Shown here one piece after another: positions 8,489-18,339 of a DNA stretch of 53,491 nt (the stretch's first letter is position 1; every line of letters begins with the position of its first letter). Source of the DNA: Bacteroidota bacterium. GTDB lineage: Bacteria; Bacteroidota; Bacteroidia; Bacteroidales; F082. The position numbers and the translations under genes are program-made. Where the stretch lies: the NCBI GenBank assembly GCA_018816765.1, contig JAHIUX010000039.1, positions 1-53,491 of the forward strand, in the 5' to 3' direction. Under the pieces are notes generated by a model that saw only the letters and a program-made list of their open reading frames with translations, was not told the DNA's origin and did not search any database.

Positions 8489-9948
8489 TGAAAGTCAGGC
8501 TATCGGTCATATTGAACAATTGTGCAGTCAGGGAGCTCATCGGGCCAACTGACCGGCTCATAGCTGCCATCACTTTTGACTCGAGAGAAGTTCGAAAAGA
8601 TGGTGTGTTTGTTGCTGTTAAGGGCACCCGGACTGACGGCCACTTATTCATCGAAAAGGCCATCACCTCCGGAGCCACGGCCATCGTCAGCGAAAACTTG
8701 CCTGAGCAATTGCACTCCGGCTGCACCTATGTGCTGGTCGAAAATGCTGCCTATGCACTGGCTTACCTTGCCGCGAATTTTTATGGCAATCCCTCACACA
8801 AGCTGAAGCTAATCGGGGTGACAGGCACTAACGGTAAGACTACTGTTGCCACACTGCTCTACCGGCTGTTTACCGCCAGTGGATATTGCTGTGGATTATT
8901 TTCAACCGTCGAAAACAGAATTGGCGACAAGGTATTGGCGGCCACACATACCACGCCTGATGCCCTAGCCATGAACAGCCAATTGGCCGGTATGGCCGAA
9001 GCTGGATGTACCTATGTTTTCATGGAAGTCAGTTCGCACGCTATTGATCAGTTCAGGGTTGCCGGACTGCAGTTTGCTGGTGGCATCTTTACGAACCTGA
9101 CACATGATCACCTGGATTATCACATCAATTTCGCAAATTACCGCAATGCCAAAAAGCTGTTTTTCGATACACTCAGTCCGGATGCCTTTGCCCTGACAAA
9201 CGCTGATGACCGCAACGGCCTGTTTATGCTGCAAAATACCCGGGCAAAAAAATACACCTATGCCTTGCTGTCGGATGCCGACTTCAGGTGCAAGGTTGTT
9301 GAAAATGTGTTTGAAGGTCTTGTGCTTTCGTTGAACGGGGTTGAGGTACACACCCGGCTGATCGGACGGTTTAACGCAAGCAACCTGGCCGCAATTTATG
9401 GTGCAGCCTTGCTTGCAGGTCTTACTGACGAAGATACTTTGCGCGGTATCAGCCTGCTGACAAGCGCCGAGGGCCGCTTTGAAGTTTCACGTTCGGCTGA
9501 TGGCATCATCGGTATTGTTGATTACGCCCACACGCCTGATGCCCTGCTGAATGTACTGAACACCATCAACGAAATACGTACTCACAACGAACAACTGATT
9601 ACTGTTGCAGGTGCAGGTGGTGACCGCGACCGCACAAAGCGGCCTGAAATGGCCAAAATCGCTGCTGAGCTCAGCGACAGGCTTATCCTCACTTCCGACA
9701 ACCCACGCAGTGAAGATCCTGGCTTGATCATCGATGAAATGCGTGCGGGCGTCCAGCCTCAACACTACGCCAGAACACTGTCAGTAAGCGACAGACGTGA
9801 AGCCATTGCTGTTGCTGTTGCCATGGCAAAGCCGGGTGATATCGTTCTTGTTGCCGGCAAAGGACACGAAAAATACCAGGAAATCAAGGGTGTGAAATAT
9901 CCCTTCGATGATACCAAAGAATTGATTGAACGACTGGAAAAACGATAA
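8488..9948 (+). CDS. murE: UDP-MurNAc-tripeptide synthetase MurE (meso-diaminopimelate-adding)
   Basis: 486 residues in the three-domain Mur ligase layout. The ATP loop [16 protein letters not shown] is near residue 112, substrate-binding [10 protein letters not shown] follows, and DNPRSEDP near residue 409 is the motif that recognises meso-diaminopimelate in MurE. It adds the third residue to UDP-MurNAc-L-Ala-D-Glu in the cytoplasm. ATG 8488 shares bases with the ftsI stop (TGATG). A GTG three bases earlier is in frame but less likely. Confidence 0.97.
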   Translation: MKVRLSVILNNCAVRELIGPTDRLIAAITFDSREVRKDGVFVAVKGTRTDGHLFIEKAITSGATAIVSENLPEQLHSGCTYVLVENAAYALAYLAANFYGNPSHKLKLIGVTGTNGKTTVATLLYRLFTASGYCCGLFSTVENRIGDKVLAATHTTPDALAMNSQLAGMAEAGCTYVFMEVSSHAIDQFRVAGLQFAGGIFTNLTHDHLDYHINFANYRNAKKLFFDTLSPDAFALTNADDRNGLFMLQNTRAKKYTYALLSDADFRCKVVENVFEGLVLSLNGVEVHTRLIGRFNASNLAAIYGAALLAGLTDEDTLRGISLLTSAEGRFEVSRSADGIIGIVDYAHTPDALLNVLNTINEIRTHNEQLITVAGAGGDRDRTKRPEMAKIAAELSDRLILTSDNPRSEDPGLIIDEMRAGVQPQHYARTLSVSDRREAIAVAVAMAKPGDIVLVAGKGHEKYQEIKGVKYPFDDTKELIERLEKR

Positions 9949-9953
9949 ACAAC

Positions 9954-11192
9954 ATGCTGTATTACCTGTTTACGTATTTGGACCGCGCCTTCGATTTTCC
10001 CGGAGCACAGGTTTTTCAATACATCTCGTTCCGTGCAGCCATGGCCATCATCTCTTCACTGGTTATCTCACTGTTTGTGGGAAAACGGTGGATTGGCTAT
10101 CTCAACCGGAAGCAGGTTGGTGAAACTGTGCGTAACCTGGGTCTCGAAGGTCAGCTCGAAAAACAGGGAACCCCAACAATGGGCGGATTGATCATCCTTG
10201 CAGCCCTCATTATCCCAACACTGCTGTTTGCCAAGCTCGACAACATCTATGTGTTGCTCATGCTTTTCACCTCGGTTTGGCTTGGAACACTTGGTTTTAT
10301 TGATGATTATATCAAGGTGTTTAAAAAAGACAAACGTGGCTTACCCGGAAAAACAAAAATCATCGGGCAGATTCTCCTCGGACTTATTGTGGCCCTGGTG
10401 ATGTATTTCGACTCTGGTATAGTGATGCGCGAAAAACCCAAAGATGTCAAAATGGAGGTGTATGCCAACAATACTGTAGGCCCGTCATCACGGTTTAACA
10501 TCGAAGAAAGCAAGGCTACCAAAACCACAATCCCCTTCATCAAGAACAATGAGTTCGACTATGCAGTCCTTCTTAAATGGATCGGACCAGGATACAAAAA
10601 GTGGGCTTTCCTGATTTTTATCCCAATGGTGATTTTAATCATTACATCAGTATCCAATGGTGCCAACCTGACCGATGGAATGGATGGCCTGGCCGTAGGC
10701 ACTTCGGCCATTATTGGCGCAACATTGGGGATTCTCGCCTGGGTCTCGGGTAATATTATTTTTGCTGATTACCTGAATATCATGTATTTGCCTAATACAG
10801 GCGAGCTGACGATCTTCATCTCAGCTTTCGTAGGAGCCAACATAGGCTTCTTGTGGTACAATTCCTATCCTGCCCAGGTGTTTATGGGCGATACAGGAAG
10901 CCTGGCCCTTGGTGGAATTATTGCTGTTTTTGCGATCATCATCCGCAAGGAATTGCTGATTCCAATCCTGTGTGGCATTTTCTTCGCTGAGAACCTGTCG
11001 GTTGTGATGCAGGTTTCCTATTTCAAGTATACCAGAAAGAAATACGGCGAAGGCAGGCGCATTTTTAAAATGGCCCCACTGCATCACCATTACCAGAAAC
11101 TGGGTTATGCTGAGCCCAAGATTGTACTCAGGTTTTTAATCATCGGGATTATGTTGGCTGTGTTAAGCATCATCACACTCAAACTGAGGTAA
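9954..11192 (+). CDS. mraY: Phospho-MurNAc-pentapeptide transferase MraY
   Basis: 412 residues, multi-pass membrane enzyme forming lipid I from UDP-MurNAc-pentapeptide and undecaprenyl phosphate. Conserved blocks: [32 protein letters not shown] (metal-binding Asp pair), [13 protein letters not shown] and the late [11 protein letters not shown]. It has an extra loop of about 50 residues (roughly 150-200), as is usual in Bacteroidota MraY. It lies 5 bp after murE and 2 bp before murD. Confidence 0.97.
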   Translation: MLYYLFTYLDRAFDFPGAQVFQYISFRAAMAIISSLVISLFVGKRWIGYLNRKQVGETVRNLGLEGQLEKQGTPTMGGLIILAALIIPTLLFAKLDNIYVLLMLFTSVWLGTLGFIDDYIKVFKKDKRGLPGKTKIIGQILLGLIVALVMYFDSGIVMREKPKDVKMEVYANNTVGPSSRFNIEESKATKTTIPFIKNNEFDYAVLLKWIGPGYKKWAFLIFIPMVILIITSVSNGANLTDGMDGLAVGTSAIIGATLGILAWVSGNIIFADYLNIMYLPNTGELTIFISAFVGANIGFLWYNSYPAQVFMGDTGSLALGGIIAVFAIIIRKELLIPILCGIFFAENLSVVMQVSYFKYTRKKYGEGRRIFKMAPLHHHYQKLGYAEPKIVLRFLIIGIMLAVLSIITLKLR

Positions 11193-11194
11193 TA

Positions 11195-12559
11195 ATGAGA
11201 TATGACAGCAACAATGCGATATTCAGACAATTGGTGGTGCTTGGAGCAGGAGAGAGTGGTTGCGGTGCAGCCATACTGGCAAAGAAATTGGGTATTCCGG
11301 TGTTCGTGTCGGACAGCGGGCTAATCAAAGAAAAATACAAGGACGTTCTTTTACATCATGAAATTGATTTTGAAGAGGGAGGCCATCGCGATGGACGCAC
11401 CGTCGTAGCAAGCCTTGTGGTGAAAAGCCCGGGCATACCGGAACATGCGCCAATCGTTAGCGCCTGCCGCGAAAAAGGAGTAAGGGTGGTTTCGGAAATC
11501 GAGTTTGCAGCCTGGTTCACCAGTGCAAAAAAAATCTGCATAACGGGCAGCAACGGCAAAACAACCACCACATTGTTGCTGGGACATTTGCTAAAAACAG
11601 CAGGTTTCAATGTGGCCGTGGCCGGAAATGTTGGCAAGAGCTTTGCCCTTCAGGTGGCTGAACAGGATGTTGATTACTATGTGCTCGAGATCAGCAGCTT
11701 TCAGCTTGACGGCATGTTTGATTTCAAGGCGGATATCGCCATTCTGACAAACATTACCCCTGATCACCTCGACCGCTACAACCATGATTTTGACCAATAT
11801 GCAAAATCTAAGTTCAGGATAATTCAAAATCAAACGGCAGACGACACATTTATTTACTGTGCTGAGGATGCGGAAACCATCAAACAGTTGAAGGACCACA
11901 GCATCAACGCCCGGCAATACACCTTTACAACCGGAAAGTTTGAAGGGGCTCCGGGCGCGGCAATGATTAATAATGAAATAGTTATACACACTGATAAACA
12001 CGATATACATATGACACTTGAAGAACTGGCATTACAGGGAAAACACAACGTGCACAATTCAATGGCAGCAGGAATTGCAGCTAAGTTGCTGAATATTCGC
12101 AAGGATACCATAAAACAGTGTCTTTCAGATTTTCAAAACATAGCGCACAGGCTTGAATATGTGGCCAATGTGCATGGCGTTTCTTATATCAACGATTCAA
12201 AAGCCACCAATGTGAACTCAACATGGTATGCCATTGAGAGCATGGAACGGCCGGTGGTGTGGATCGCAGGTGGCGTCGATAAAGGCAACGACTATCAGGT
12301 GTTGAAGGCCCTGGTGCAGAAAAAGGTGAAAGCCATTGTGTGCCTCGGACTCGACAACCACCTGATTCATGAAGCCTTTAAGGATTTGGTCAAGGTGATT
12401 GTTGATACCGAATCGGCTGCTGAGGCTGTGTTTGAAGCCTCCAACCTGGCAACAAACAACGATATCGTTTTGCTTTCGCCTGCCTGTGCCAGCTTCGACC
12501 TGTTCGAAAATTATGAAGACCGCGGAAACCAGTTCAAAGAAGCTGTAAAAAAACTCTGA
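11195..12559 (+). CDS. murD: UDP-MurNAc-L-alanine:D-glutamate ligase MurD
   Basis: 454 residues. An N-terminal Rossmann-like domain (LVVLGAGESGCGAAILAKKLG) is followed by the Mur ligase ATP loop ITGSNGKTTTTLLLGHL near residue 113, then EISSFQLDG and the C-terminal ligase domain with NDSKATNVNST. It adds D-glutamate to UDP-MurNAc-L-Ala. Gaps to mraY and ftsW are 2 bp and 1 bp, indicating one transcript. Confidence 0.97.
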   Translation: MRYDSNNAIFRQLVVLGAGESGCGAAILAKKLGIPVFVSDSGLIKEKYKDVLLHHEIDFEEGGHRDGRTVVASLVVKSPGIPEHAPIVSACREKGVRVVSEIEFAAWFTSAKKICITGSNGKTTTTLLLGHLLKTAGFNVAVAGNVGKSFALQVAEQDVDYYVLEISSFQLDGMFDFKADIAILTNITPDHLDRYNHDFDQYAKSKFRIIQNQTADDTFIYCAEDAETIKQLKDHSINARQYTFTTGKFEGAPGAAMINNEIVIHTDKHDIHMTLEELALQGKHNVHNSMAAGIAAKLLNIRKDTIKQCLSDFQNIAHRLEYVANVHGVSYINDSKATNVNSTWYAIESMERPVVWIAGGVDKGNDYQVLKALVQKKVKAIVCLGLDNHLIHEAFKDLVKVIVDTESAAEAVFEASNLATNNDIVLLSPACASFDLFENYEDRGNQFKEAVKKL

Positions 12560-12560
12560 T

Positions 12561-13733
12561 ATGGGCATGTTATTAAAGAGTATTAAAGGAGATAAGGTGA
12601 TTTGGGCGGTGGTGCTGCTCTTATCCATCTTTTCGCTGCTTGCGGTGTACAGCTCTACGGGAACACTGGCCTATAAATACAAGGCTGGTAACACCGAGTA
12701 CTATATGCTCAAGCACTTTGTCATACTCTTTCTGGGTTTCTTCTTTATGTATCTGGCACACAAAGTCAAATACATTTATTTTTCGCCTGTCTTTCAGGTT
12801 GCCCTGTGGGTGTCAATTCCCCTCTTGTTTTTCACACTGATTTTTGGGCTCGACCTGAATGATGCAAAACGGGTTATACCGCTGCCCTTTAACCTCACCT
12901 TTCAGACAAGTGACCTTGCCAAGCTCACACTCATCATCTATCTGGCCCGCCTTTTAACCAAAAAGCAGGATAACATCAAGGATTTCCGATCGGCTTTCAT
13001 CCCCATCATGGCACCTGTGCTGGTGGTGGTGTTTCTCATTTTGCCGGCAAACCTGTCAACTGCCATGATGTTGTTTACCACAAGCCTGGTGTTGATGTTT
13101 ATTGGCAGGGTAAATATGAAATACATTTTTTCGCTTATCGGACTGGGAATTGCTGCACTGGCCATTTTTGTGCTCATCCTGTACCAGATGCCCGACGATA
13201 AACAAGGGCGTTTGTATACCTGGAAAAACAGGATCGAAAATTTCATCAATGGCACAGGCGATAACTTTCAGGTGGAGCAGTCGAAGATTGCCATTGCAGG
13301 AGGCGGATTTTTTGGAAAGGGTCCGGGAAACAGCACCCAGCGTAATTTTCTGCCACACCCTTACTCTGACTTTATTTTCGCCATCATCATCGAAGAATAC
13401 GGCTTTGCCGGAGGAATATTTCTTGTTTTGCTCTACCTGATACTGCTCTTCAGGGCGGTGGTTATTGTGACGAAGATTCCTCAGACGTTTGGGGCCTTCC
13501 TCACCATTGGTGTGGCATTTAGCCTGGTTTTCCAGGCCATGATCAATATGGGGGTTGCCGTTGGTATTCTGCCCGTGACCGGTCAGCCGCTTCCGCTGGT
13601 CAGCATGGGGGGCACATCCATCTGGTTTACCAGCCTTTCGATTGGAATTATTTTGAGTGTAAGCAAGGAAATTGCAAAAAAGAACCAATTACAAACAGCA
13701 GATGTCGTTGAAACCGATGAAGATAGTTATTAG
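12561..13733 (+). CDS. ftsW: Septal peptidoglycan glycosyltransferase FtsW
   Basis: 390 residues of the SEDS family with about ten membrane segments. Recognisable parts are the first helix ending LLAVYSSTGTLAY, the large periplasmic loop with KIAIAGGGFFGKGPGNST, and the late GILPVTGQPLPLVSMGGTS. It polymerises lipid II at the septum with FtsI. Its end overlaps the start of murG. Confidence 0.96.
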   Translation: MGMLLKSIKGDKVIWAVVLLLSIFSLLAVYSSTGTLAYKYKAGNTEYYMLKHFVILFLGFFFMYLAHKVKYIYFSPVFQVALWVSIPLLFFTLIFGLDLNDAKRVIPLPFNLTFQTSDLAKLTLIIYLARLLTKKQDNIKDFRSAFIPIMAPVLVVVFLILPANLSTAMMLFTTSLVLMFIGRVNMKYIFSLIGLGIAALAIFVLILYQMPDDKQGRLYTWKNRIENFINGTGDNFQVEQSKIAIAGGGFFGKGPGNSTQRNFLPHPYSDFIFAIIIEEYGFAGGIFLVLLYLILLFRAVVIVTKIPQTFGAFLTIGVAFSLVFQAMINMGVAVGILPVTGQPLPLVSMGGTSIWFTSLSIGIILSVSKEIAKKNQLQTADVVETDEDSY

Positions 13734-14814
13734 CGGAGGTGGAACAGGTGGCCATATTTTTCCGGCCATCGCCATTGCCGACACCCTGAAAAAAAGGGTG
13801 CCGGGCGCTGATGTACTTTTTGTCGGGGCTTCGGACCGCATGGAAATGCAAAAAGTGCCTCAGGCCGGCTACCCTATCATTGGCTTGTGGATCAGTGGTT
13901 TTCAGCGCAACCTCAGCTTGAAAAACCTGTTGTTTCCGGTCAAGGTGATCGTCGCATTGCTTAAAGCGGTGATGGTGCTGAGAAAGTTCAGGCCGGATGT
14001 TGTCATCGGGGTGGGTGGTTATGCCAGCGGGCCTACCTTGCGTGCGGCCATCATGCTCAAAATTCCTACGCTTATTCAGGAGCAGAACTCATTCCCTGGG
14101 GTGACCAACCGGATTTTGGGCAGGAAAGTGAACCGTATCTGTGTGGCATTTGGCGAGATGGAGCGTTGGTTCCCGGCCGATAAGCTTGTGCTTGCCGGCA
14201 ATCCTTTGCGCAAAAGTGCAGTCGACATAGCCGGGAAACAGGACGAAGCCATTGCCTTTTTTGGATTGCACCAGGAAAAGCAGACCCTGCTAATCGTTGG
14301 CGGCAGCCAGGGAGCCAGGGCAATCAACCAGGCCATCGAAAAAAATATTGAAGCACTTGCCGGCTCTGGCATACAGCTGATCTGGCAAACCGGGGAATCG
14401 TTTCTAGCACAGGCACAGCTTGCTGTGAAGTCTGTCGGTGCTGCAGATCAAATCAAGCCGGTGGCCTTCATTCACCGTATGGATCTGGCCTATGCGGCTG
14501 CTGATCTGATCGTTTCCCGGGCCGGCGCCATCGCCATAGCCGAAATTGCAGTAGTCAGGAAACCTGCCATTTTTATTCCCTTGCCCACAGCAGCAGAAGA
14601 CCATCAAACAAAAAATGCCCTGCGCCTCCAGGAAGCCAAAGCAGCCATGGTGGTTAGCAATGGCCAGGCAGATGAAAAACTGTTGCCTGAAATAAACCGC
14701 CTGTTGGCCAATCCTGGTTTATTGGCCGAAATGTCGGAAAATATGCTGGCATTTGCCATGCCAGACGCTGCAGAACGTATTGTAGAAGAGGTTATTAAAG
14801 TCGCCGGAAGATGA
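13717..14814 (+). CDS. murG: Lipid II-forming GlcNAc transferase MurG
   Basis: 365 residues of GT28. The N-terminal ISGGGTGGHIFPAIAIA loop binds the lipid I side, and the second domain has VGGSQGARAIN, RAGAIAIAEIA and IPLPTAAEDHQTKNA for UDP-GlcNAc. It turns lipid I into lipid II at the inner face of the membrane. Start chosen at ATG 13717 (MKIVISGG...), which overlaps ftsW by 17 bp. ATG 13702 is possible and would add five residues. Confidence 0.96.
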   Translation: MKIVISGGGTGGHIFPAIAIADTLKKRVPGADVLFVGASDRMEMQKVPQAGYPIIGLWISGFQRNLSLKNLLFPVKVIVALLKAVMVLRKFRPDVVIGVGGYASGPTLRAAIMLKIPTLIQEQNSFPGVTNRILGRKVNRICVAFGEMERWFPADKLVLAGNPLRKSAVDIAGKQDEAIAFFGLHQEKQTLLIVGGSQGARAINQAIEKNIEALAGSGIQLIWQTGESFLAQAQLAVKSVGAADQIKPVAFIHRMDLAYAAADLIVSRAGAIAIAEIAVVRKPAIFIPLPTAAEDHQTKNALRLQEAKAAMVVSNGQADEKLLPEINRLLANPGLLAEMSENMLAFAMPDAAERIVEEVIKVAGR

Positions 14815-16160
14815 GCAGCAAGCAATACCATAGCATTTATTTTCTTGGCATTGGCGGCATCGGCATGAGTGCACTGGCACGTTTTTACCGTCAGGATGGT
14901 GTGCAGGTTGCTGGCTATGACAGAACCAGGACCCAACTGACCATTGAACTTGAGCAGGAAGGAATCAACATTCACTATCAGGAAGATATTCAACGGATTC
15001 CAATAAATCCAGACCTTGTGGTATACACACCGGCAATTCCGGCAAACAGCATCGAGCTGGACTATGTTAAACAACAGGCCTATCCCCTTATAAAAAGGGC
15101 TGAGCTTCTGGGGCAGCTGAGCAGTGGTAAATTCACTATTGCCGTGGCTGGAACACATGGCAAGACGAGCATTACAGCAATGATTGCACATTTGCTACAC
15201 ACTGCAGGTATTCCAATAACAGCTTTCATAGGCGGTATCGCGCTCAATTTCAACAACAACCTGGTGAATGAGCCTGAAAGCCGCGTGATGATTGTGGAAG
15301 CCGATGAATACGACCAGTCGTTTCTGCAGCTTAAACCCGATATCGCTGTGGTTTCATCAATGGATGCCGATCACCTCGATATTTATAACCACCATGAACG
15401 GCTCATTGCTTCTTTCAATGCGTTTGCCTCCGGAATAAAAAACGGAGGTGTGCTTGTGCATAAGCTGGGCCTGCCACTCGATATCAAGGCCTTGTCGCTA
15501 ACGTATTCAATCGATGGCCATTCCGATCTGAGGGCTGTTGAAGTGGGTGTTAAAGAAGGAAAATTTGCCTTCACCATAAACGGCAAAGCCATCGATGACT
15601 TAACCGTGCGTTGGGGAGTGCCGGGCAGACACAATATCGAAAATGCCCTGGCAGCAGTCGCCGTTGCCCGTGTGTTGGGAATCGATTCAATGCTTATCGA
15701 AAGAGCCCTGGCATCCTTTGCAGGCGTGAGGCGGCGGTTCGAATACAGGATTAATACACCCGGCATGGTCTTTATCGACGATTATGCCCACCATCCGGAA
15801 GAGTTGAAGGCTTGTATCTCAGCAGTGCGTGAATGTTATCCCGGAAGGTGGCTTACCGGAATTTTTCAGCCGCACCTGTTCAGCCGCACTAGGGATTTCA
15901 TGGATGATTTTGCCCGGAGCCTCGAATTGCTCGACGAACTTATTTTGCTTGATATTTATCCGGCACGCGAACTGCCAATTGATGGCGTAACTTCGGCCGT
16001 GCTGCTGTCAAAAGTGAAACTGGACAAAAAGCAGCTTTGTGCAAAGCACGAACTGCTAAGCCTTGTCAGGAACATCAGCCCGAAACTGCTGCTAACCCTT
16101 GGAGCGGGCGATATTGATCAGCTTGTTGAACCCCTTCAAAACACCCTCAGCAAGGCATGA
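14811..16160 (+). CDS. murC: UDP-MurNAc:L-alanine ligase MurC
   Basis: 449 residues: N-terminal nucleotide-binding GIGGIGMSALARFY, ATP loop VAGTHGKTSITAMIAH near residue 114, MIVEADEYDQSF, and C-terminal IDDYAHHPEE. It adds L-alanine to UDP-MurNAc, the first peptide step. It overlaps murG by 4 bp (ATGA) and ftsQ by 4 bp, so all three are probably translationally coupled. Confidence 0.97.
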   Translation: MSSKQYHSIYFLGIGGIGMSALARFYRQDGVQVAGYDRTRTQLTIELEQEGINIHYQEDIQRIPINPDLVVYTPAIPANSIELDYVKQQAYPLIKRAELLGQLSSGKFTIAVAGTHGKTSITAMIAHLLHTAGIPITAFIGGIALNFNNNLVNEPESRVMIVEADEYDQSFLQLKPDIAVVSSMDADHLDIYNHHERLIASFNAFASGIKNGGVLVHKLGLPLDIKALSLTYSIDGHSDLRAVEVGVKEGKFAFTINGKAIDDLTVRWGVPGRHNIENALAAVAVARVLGIDSMLIERALASFAGVRRRFEYRINTPGMVFIDDYAHHPEELKACISAVRECYPGRWLTGIFQPHLFSRTRDFMDDFARSLELLDELILLDIYPARELPIDGVTSAVLLSKVKLDKKQLCAKHELLSLVRNISPKLLLTLGAGDIDQLVEPLQNTLSKA

Positions 16161-16957
16161 AAAAGTTCCTGCACATATTGACCTGGTTATGCTGGATGCT
16201 GAGTGGGGCAGGGCTTTTTGTGCTGCTGGGTTTTGCCCGCGACACCTACCTGAGTTCGCCGCTCAAAACCATTCAGCTGAAGGTTGAACACAACGATGTT
16301 TGCACCTTCCTTCCTGAAGATTCAGTGCGATTCCAGATTGATCAGCTTTACGGCAGGGCAATCGGACAGCCCATGCGTCGCATCAATATCGAAAAACTCA
16401 CGCAAACCCTATCGGTAAATCCCTGGGTGAAATCAGTTAAGGCCAGCACCGCCATCGATGGCATCCTCAAGGTTGAAGTCAGTGAACGCAGACCGGTAAT
16501 CAGGGTGTTTTCCAGCGACGGTCATTCGGTATACCTCGATGAAGAAGGCTTTGCATTCATCACGCAAGCGCACAACACTGCCAGGGTGCAGATGGCTTCT
16601 GGTAATATCGCCTTTCCGCCGCTGCCATTTAACCGCAGCACACACATCAGCAACAAGATATACCGGAAAACACCCCTGGCCGATTTATTGAAAATTGGAA
16701 AACAAATTGAGTCAGACCCCTTTGCCGACGCCCTTATCGACCAGATTTATGTCAGCAGCCTGGGTGAATACGAATTGAGCCCTAAAGTGGGGCATGTGAA
16801 CATCATTATTGGTGATACCACCGATATTGCGGAAAAAATTGAAAAGCTGAGCGCTTTTTACAAGGAGAAGGCGGGTAGTCAGGAATTTCAACAGTATCAA
16901 ACAATTAACCTGAAATTTAAGCATCAAATAGTTTGTATAAAAAAGTTAGCCATATGA
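16157..16957 (+). CDS. ftsQ: Divisome protein FtsQ
   Basis: 266 residues with one N-terminal membrane segment (residues ~8-28), a POTRA-like region containing INIEKLTQTLSVNPWVKSVKA and a beta-domain starting VEVSERRPVIRVF. This is the FtsQ/DivIB architecture. The protein bridges early and late divisome proteins in the periplasm. It starts inside the murC stop and its stop overlaps the ftsA ATG (ATGA). Confidence 0.92.
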   Translation: MKKFLHILTWLCWMLSGAGLFVLLGFARDTYLSSPLKTIQLKVEHNDVCTFLPEDSVRFQIDQLYGRAIGQPMRRINIEKLTQTLSVNPWVKSVKASTAIDGILKVEVSERRPVIRVFSSDGHSVYLDEEGFAFITQAHNTARVQMASGNIAFPPLPFNRSTHISNKIYRKTPLADLLKIGKQIESDPFADALIDQIYVSSLGEYELSPKVGHVNIIIGDTTDIAEKIEKLSAFYKEKAGSQEFQQYQTINLKFKHQIVCIKKLAI

Positions 16958-18252
16958 AAGCTTCTGAAATTATTGTTGGTTTAGACATCGGAACGACAAA
17001 AATTGCTTGCATTGTCGGCCGGCGGAACGAATTTGGCAAGATCGAGATCCTCGGTCACGGAAAGTCAGAGTCATTCGGTGTTAAGCGCGGTATTGTAGCC
17101 AATATTGAAGATACCGTAAACTCAATCAAGAAGGCCATCGAGGAGGCCACTGCCAAGTCGAAAGTCGACATCAGGTTTGTGAATGTGGGCATAGCCGGCC
17201 AACATATCAAAAGCCTGCAACATCGCGGAAGCCTAATCCGGGAGTCGAACGACAAAGAAATCAATCAGCTTGAAATTGAAAAGCTGGTCAATGATATGTA
17301 TAAGCTCAATATGGCTGCCGGTGAAGAAATCATTGATGTAATTCCGCAGGAGTTTATCATCGATGGCGAGCAGGGAATTAAAAAACCCATCGGGATTAAC
17401 GGCAACAAGCTCGAAGCCAACTTTCATGTCATCATCGGACAGACAGCAGCTGCAAAGAACATCCTGAAGTGCGTAAGCAGGGCCGGACTCGATATGGTCG
17501 ACCTGATCCTTGAGCCGATTGCATCGGCGGAGGCCGTATTGAACGAAGAGGAAAAAGAAGCCGGAGTTGTGCTGGTTGATATCGGCGGCGGAACGACAGA
17601 TATTGCCATTTTCCACGATCGCATCATCAGGCACACGGCTGTGATTCCATTCGGTGGCGATGTAATCACCGAAGACATCCGCGAAGGCTGCACCATCATT
17701 AAGCGTCATGCCGAAGAAGTGAAGGTAAAATTTGGCTCGGCACTGGCCAGCGAAAACAGGGATGATGAAGTTGTCTCGATTCCCGGAATCAGGGGCAGAC
17801 CGCCCAAGGAAATTTCTTTCCGTAACCTCGCTTCCATCATTCAGGCACGCATGGAAGAAATCATTGAACATGTGTACTACGAAATCAAAAATTCCGGTTT
17901 CGAACGCAAACTGATTGCAGGCATCGTGTTAACCGGTGGTGGCGCTCAGCTGAAGCATGTTGATCAGCTGGCCGCTTTCATTACCGGTATGGATGTCAGG
18001 ATTGGTTATCCGAACGAACACCTTGCCAACGGCACACCAGAAGAGCTTACCAGTCCGATGTATGCCACAGGTATCGGCCTGGTCATCGAAGGAATCAATC
18101 GTCACCTGCATGAAGAAGAAGTTGAAATGATGAAAGGGACATCGACTGGCAAAGAAAGCAGTAAACCCCTGACGCCGAAGAAGGAATCAAAACGCAGACC
18201 AAGCTACCTCGATATCATCAAGGGTATCTTTGACCGTGAACTTCTTGAATAA
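16954..18252 (+). CDS. ftsA: Cell-division actin homologue FtsA
   Basis: 432 residues with actin-fold phosphate loops: VGLDIGTTKIACIVG at the N terminus and VLVDIGGGTTDIAIFHD near residue 206. The SHS2 domain lies between, and adenosine-loop IVLTGGGAQLKHV near residue 327 follows. The C-terminal SYLDIIKGIFDRELLE is the amphipathic membrane-targeting helix typical of FtsA. It anchors FtsZ to the membrane. Start ATG 16954 is coupled to ftsQ; an upstream TTG (16933) would also be in frame. Confidence 0.97.
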   Translation: MKASEIIVGLDIGTTKIACIVGRRNEFGKIEILGHGKSESFGVKRGIVANIEDTVNSIKKAIEEATAKSKVDIRFVNVGIAGQHIKSLQHRGSLIRESNDKEINQLEIEKLVNDMYKLNMAAGEEIIDVIPQEFIIDGEQGIKKPIGINGNKLEANFHVIIGQTAAAKNILKCVSRAGLDMVDLILEPIASAEAVLNEEEKEAGVVLVDIGGGTTDIAIFHDRIIRHTAVIPFGGDVITEDIREGCTIIKRHAEEVKVKFGSALASENRDDEVVSIPGIRGRPPKEISFRNLASIIQARMEEIIEHVYYEIKNSGFERKLIAGIVLTGGGAQLKHVDQLAAFITGMDVRIGYPNEHLANGTPEELTSPMYATGIGLVIEGINRHLHEEEVEMMKGTSTGKESSKPLTPKKESKRRPSYLDIIKGIFDRELLE

Positions 18253-18339
18253 TAGGGTTTATTAACCTTTTTATGTTCACAACTACTCAATAAACAGAAA
18301 CCACACCAATGATTATTACGTAATTTTAATTCAGATAAA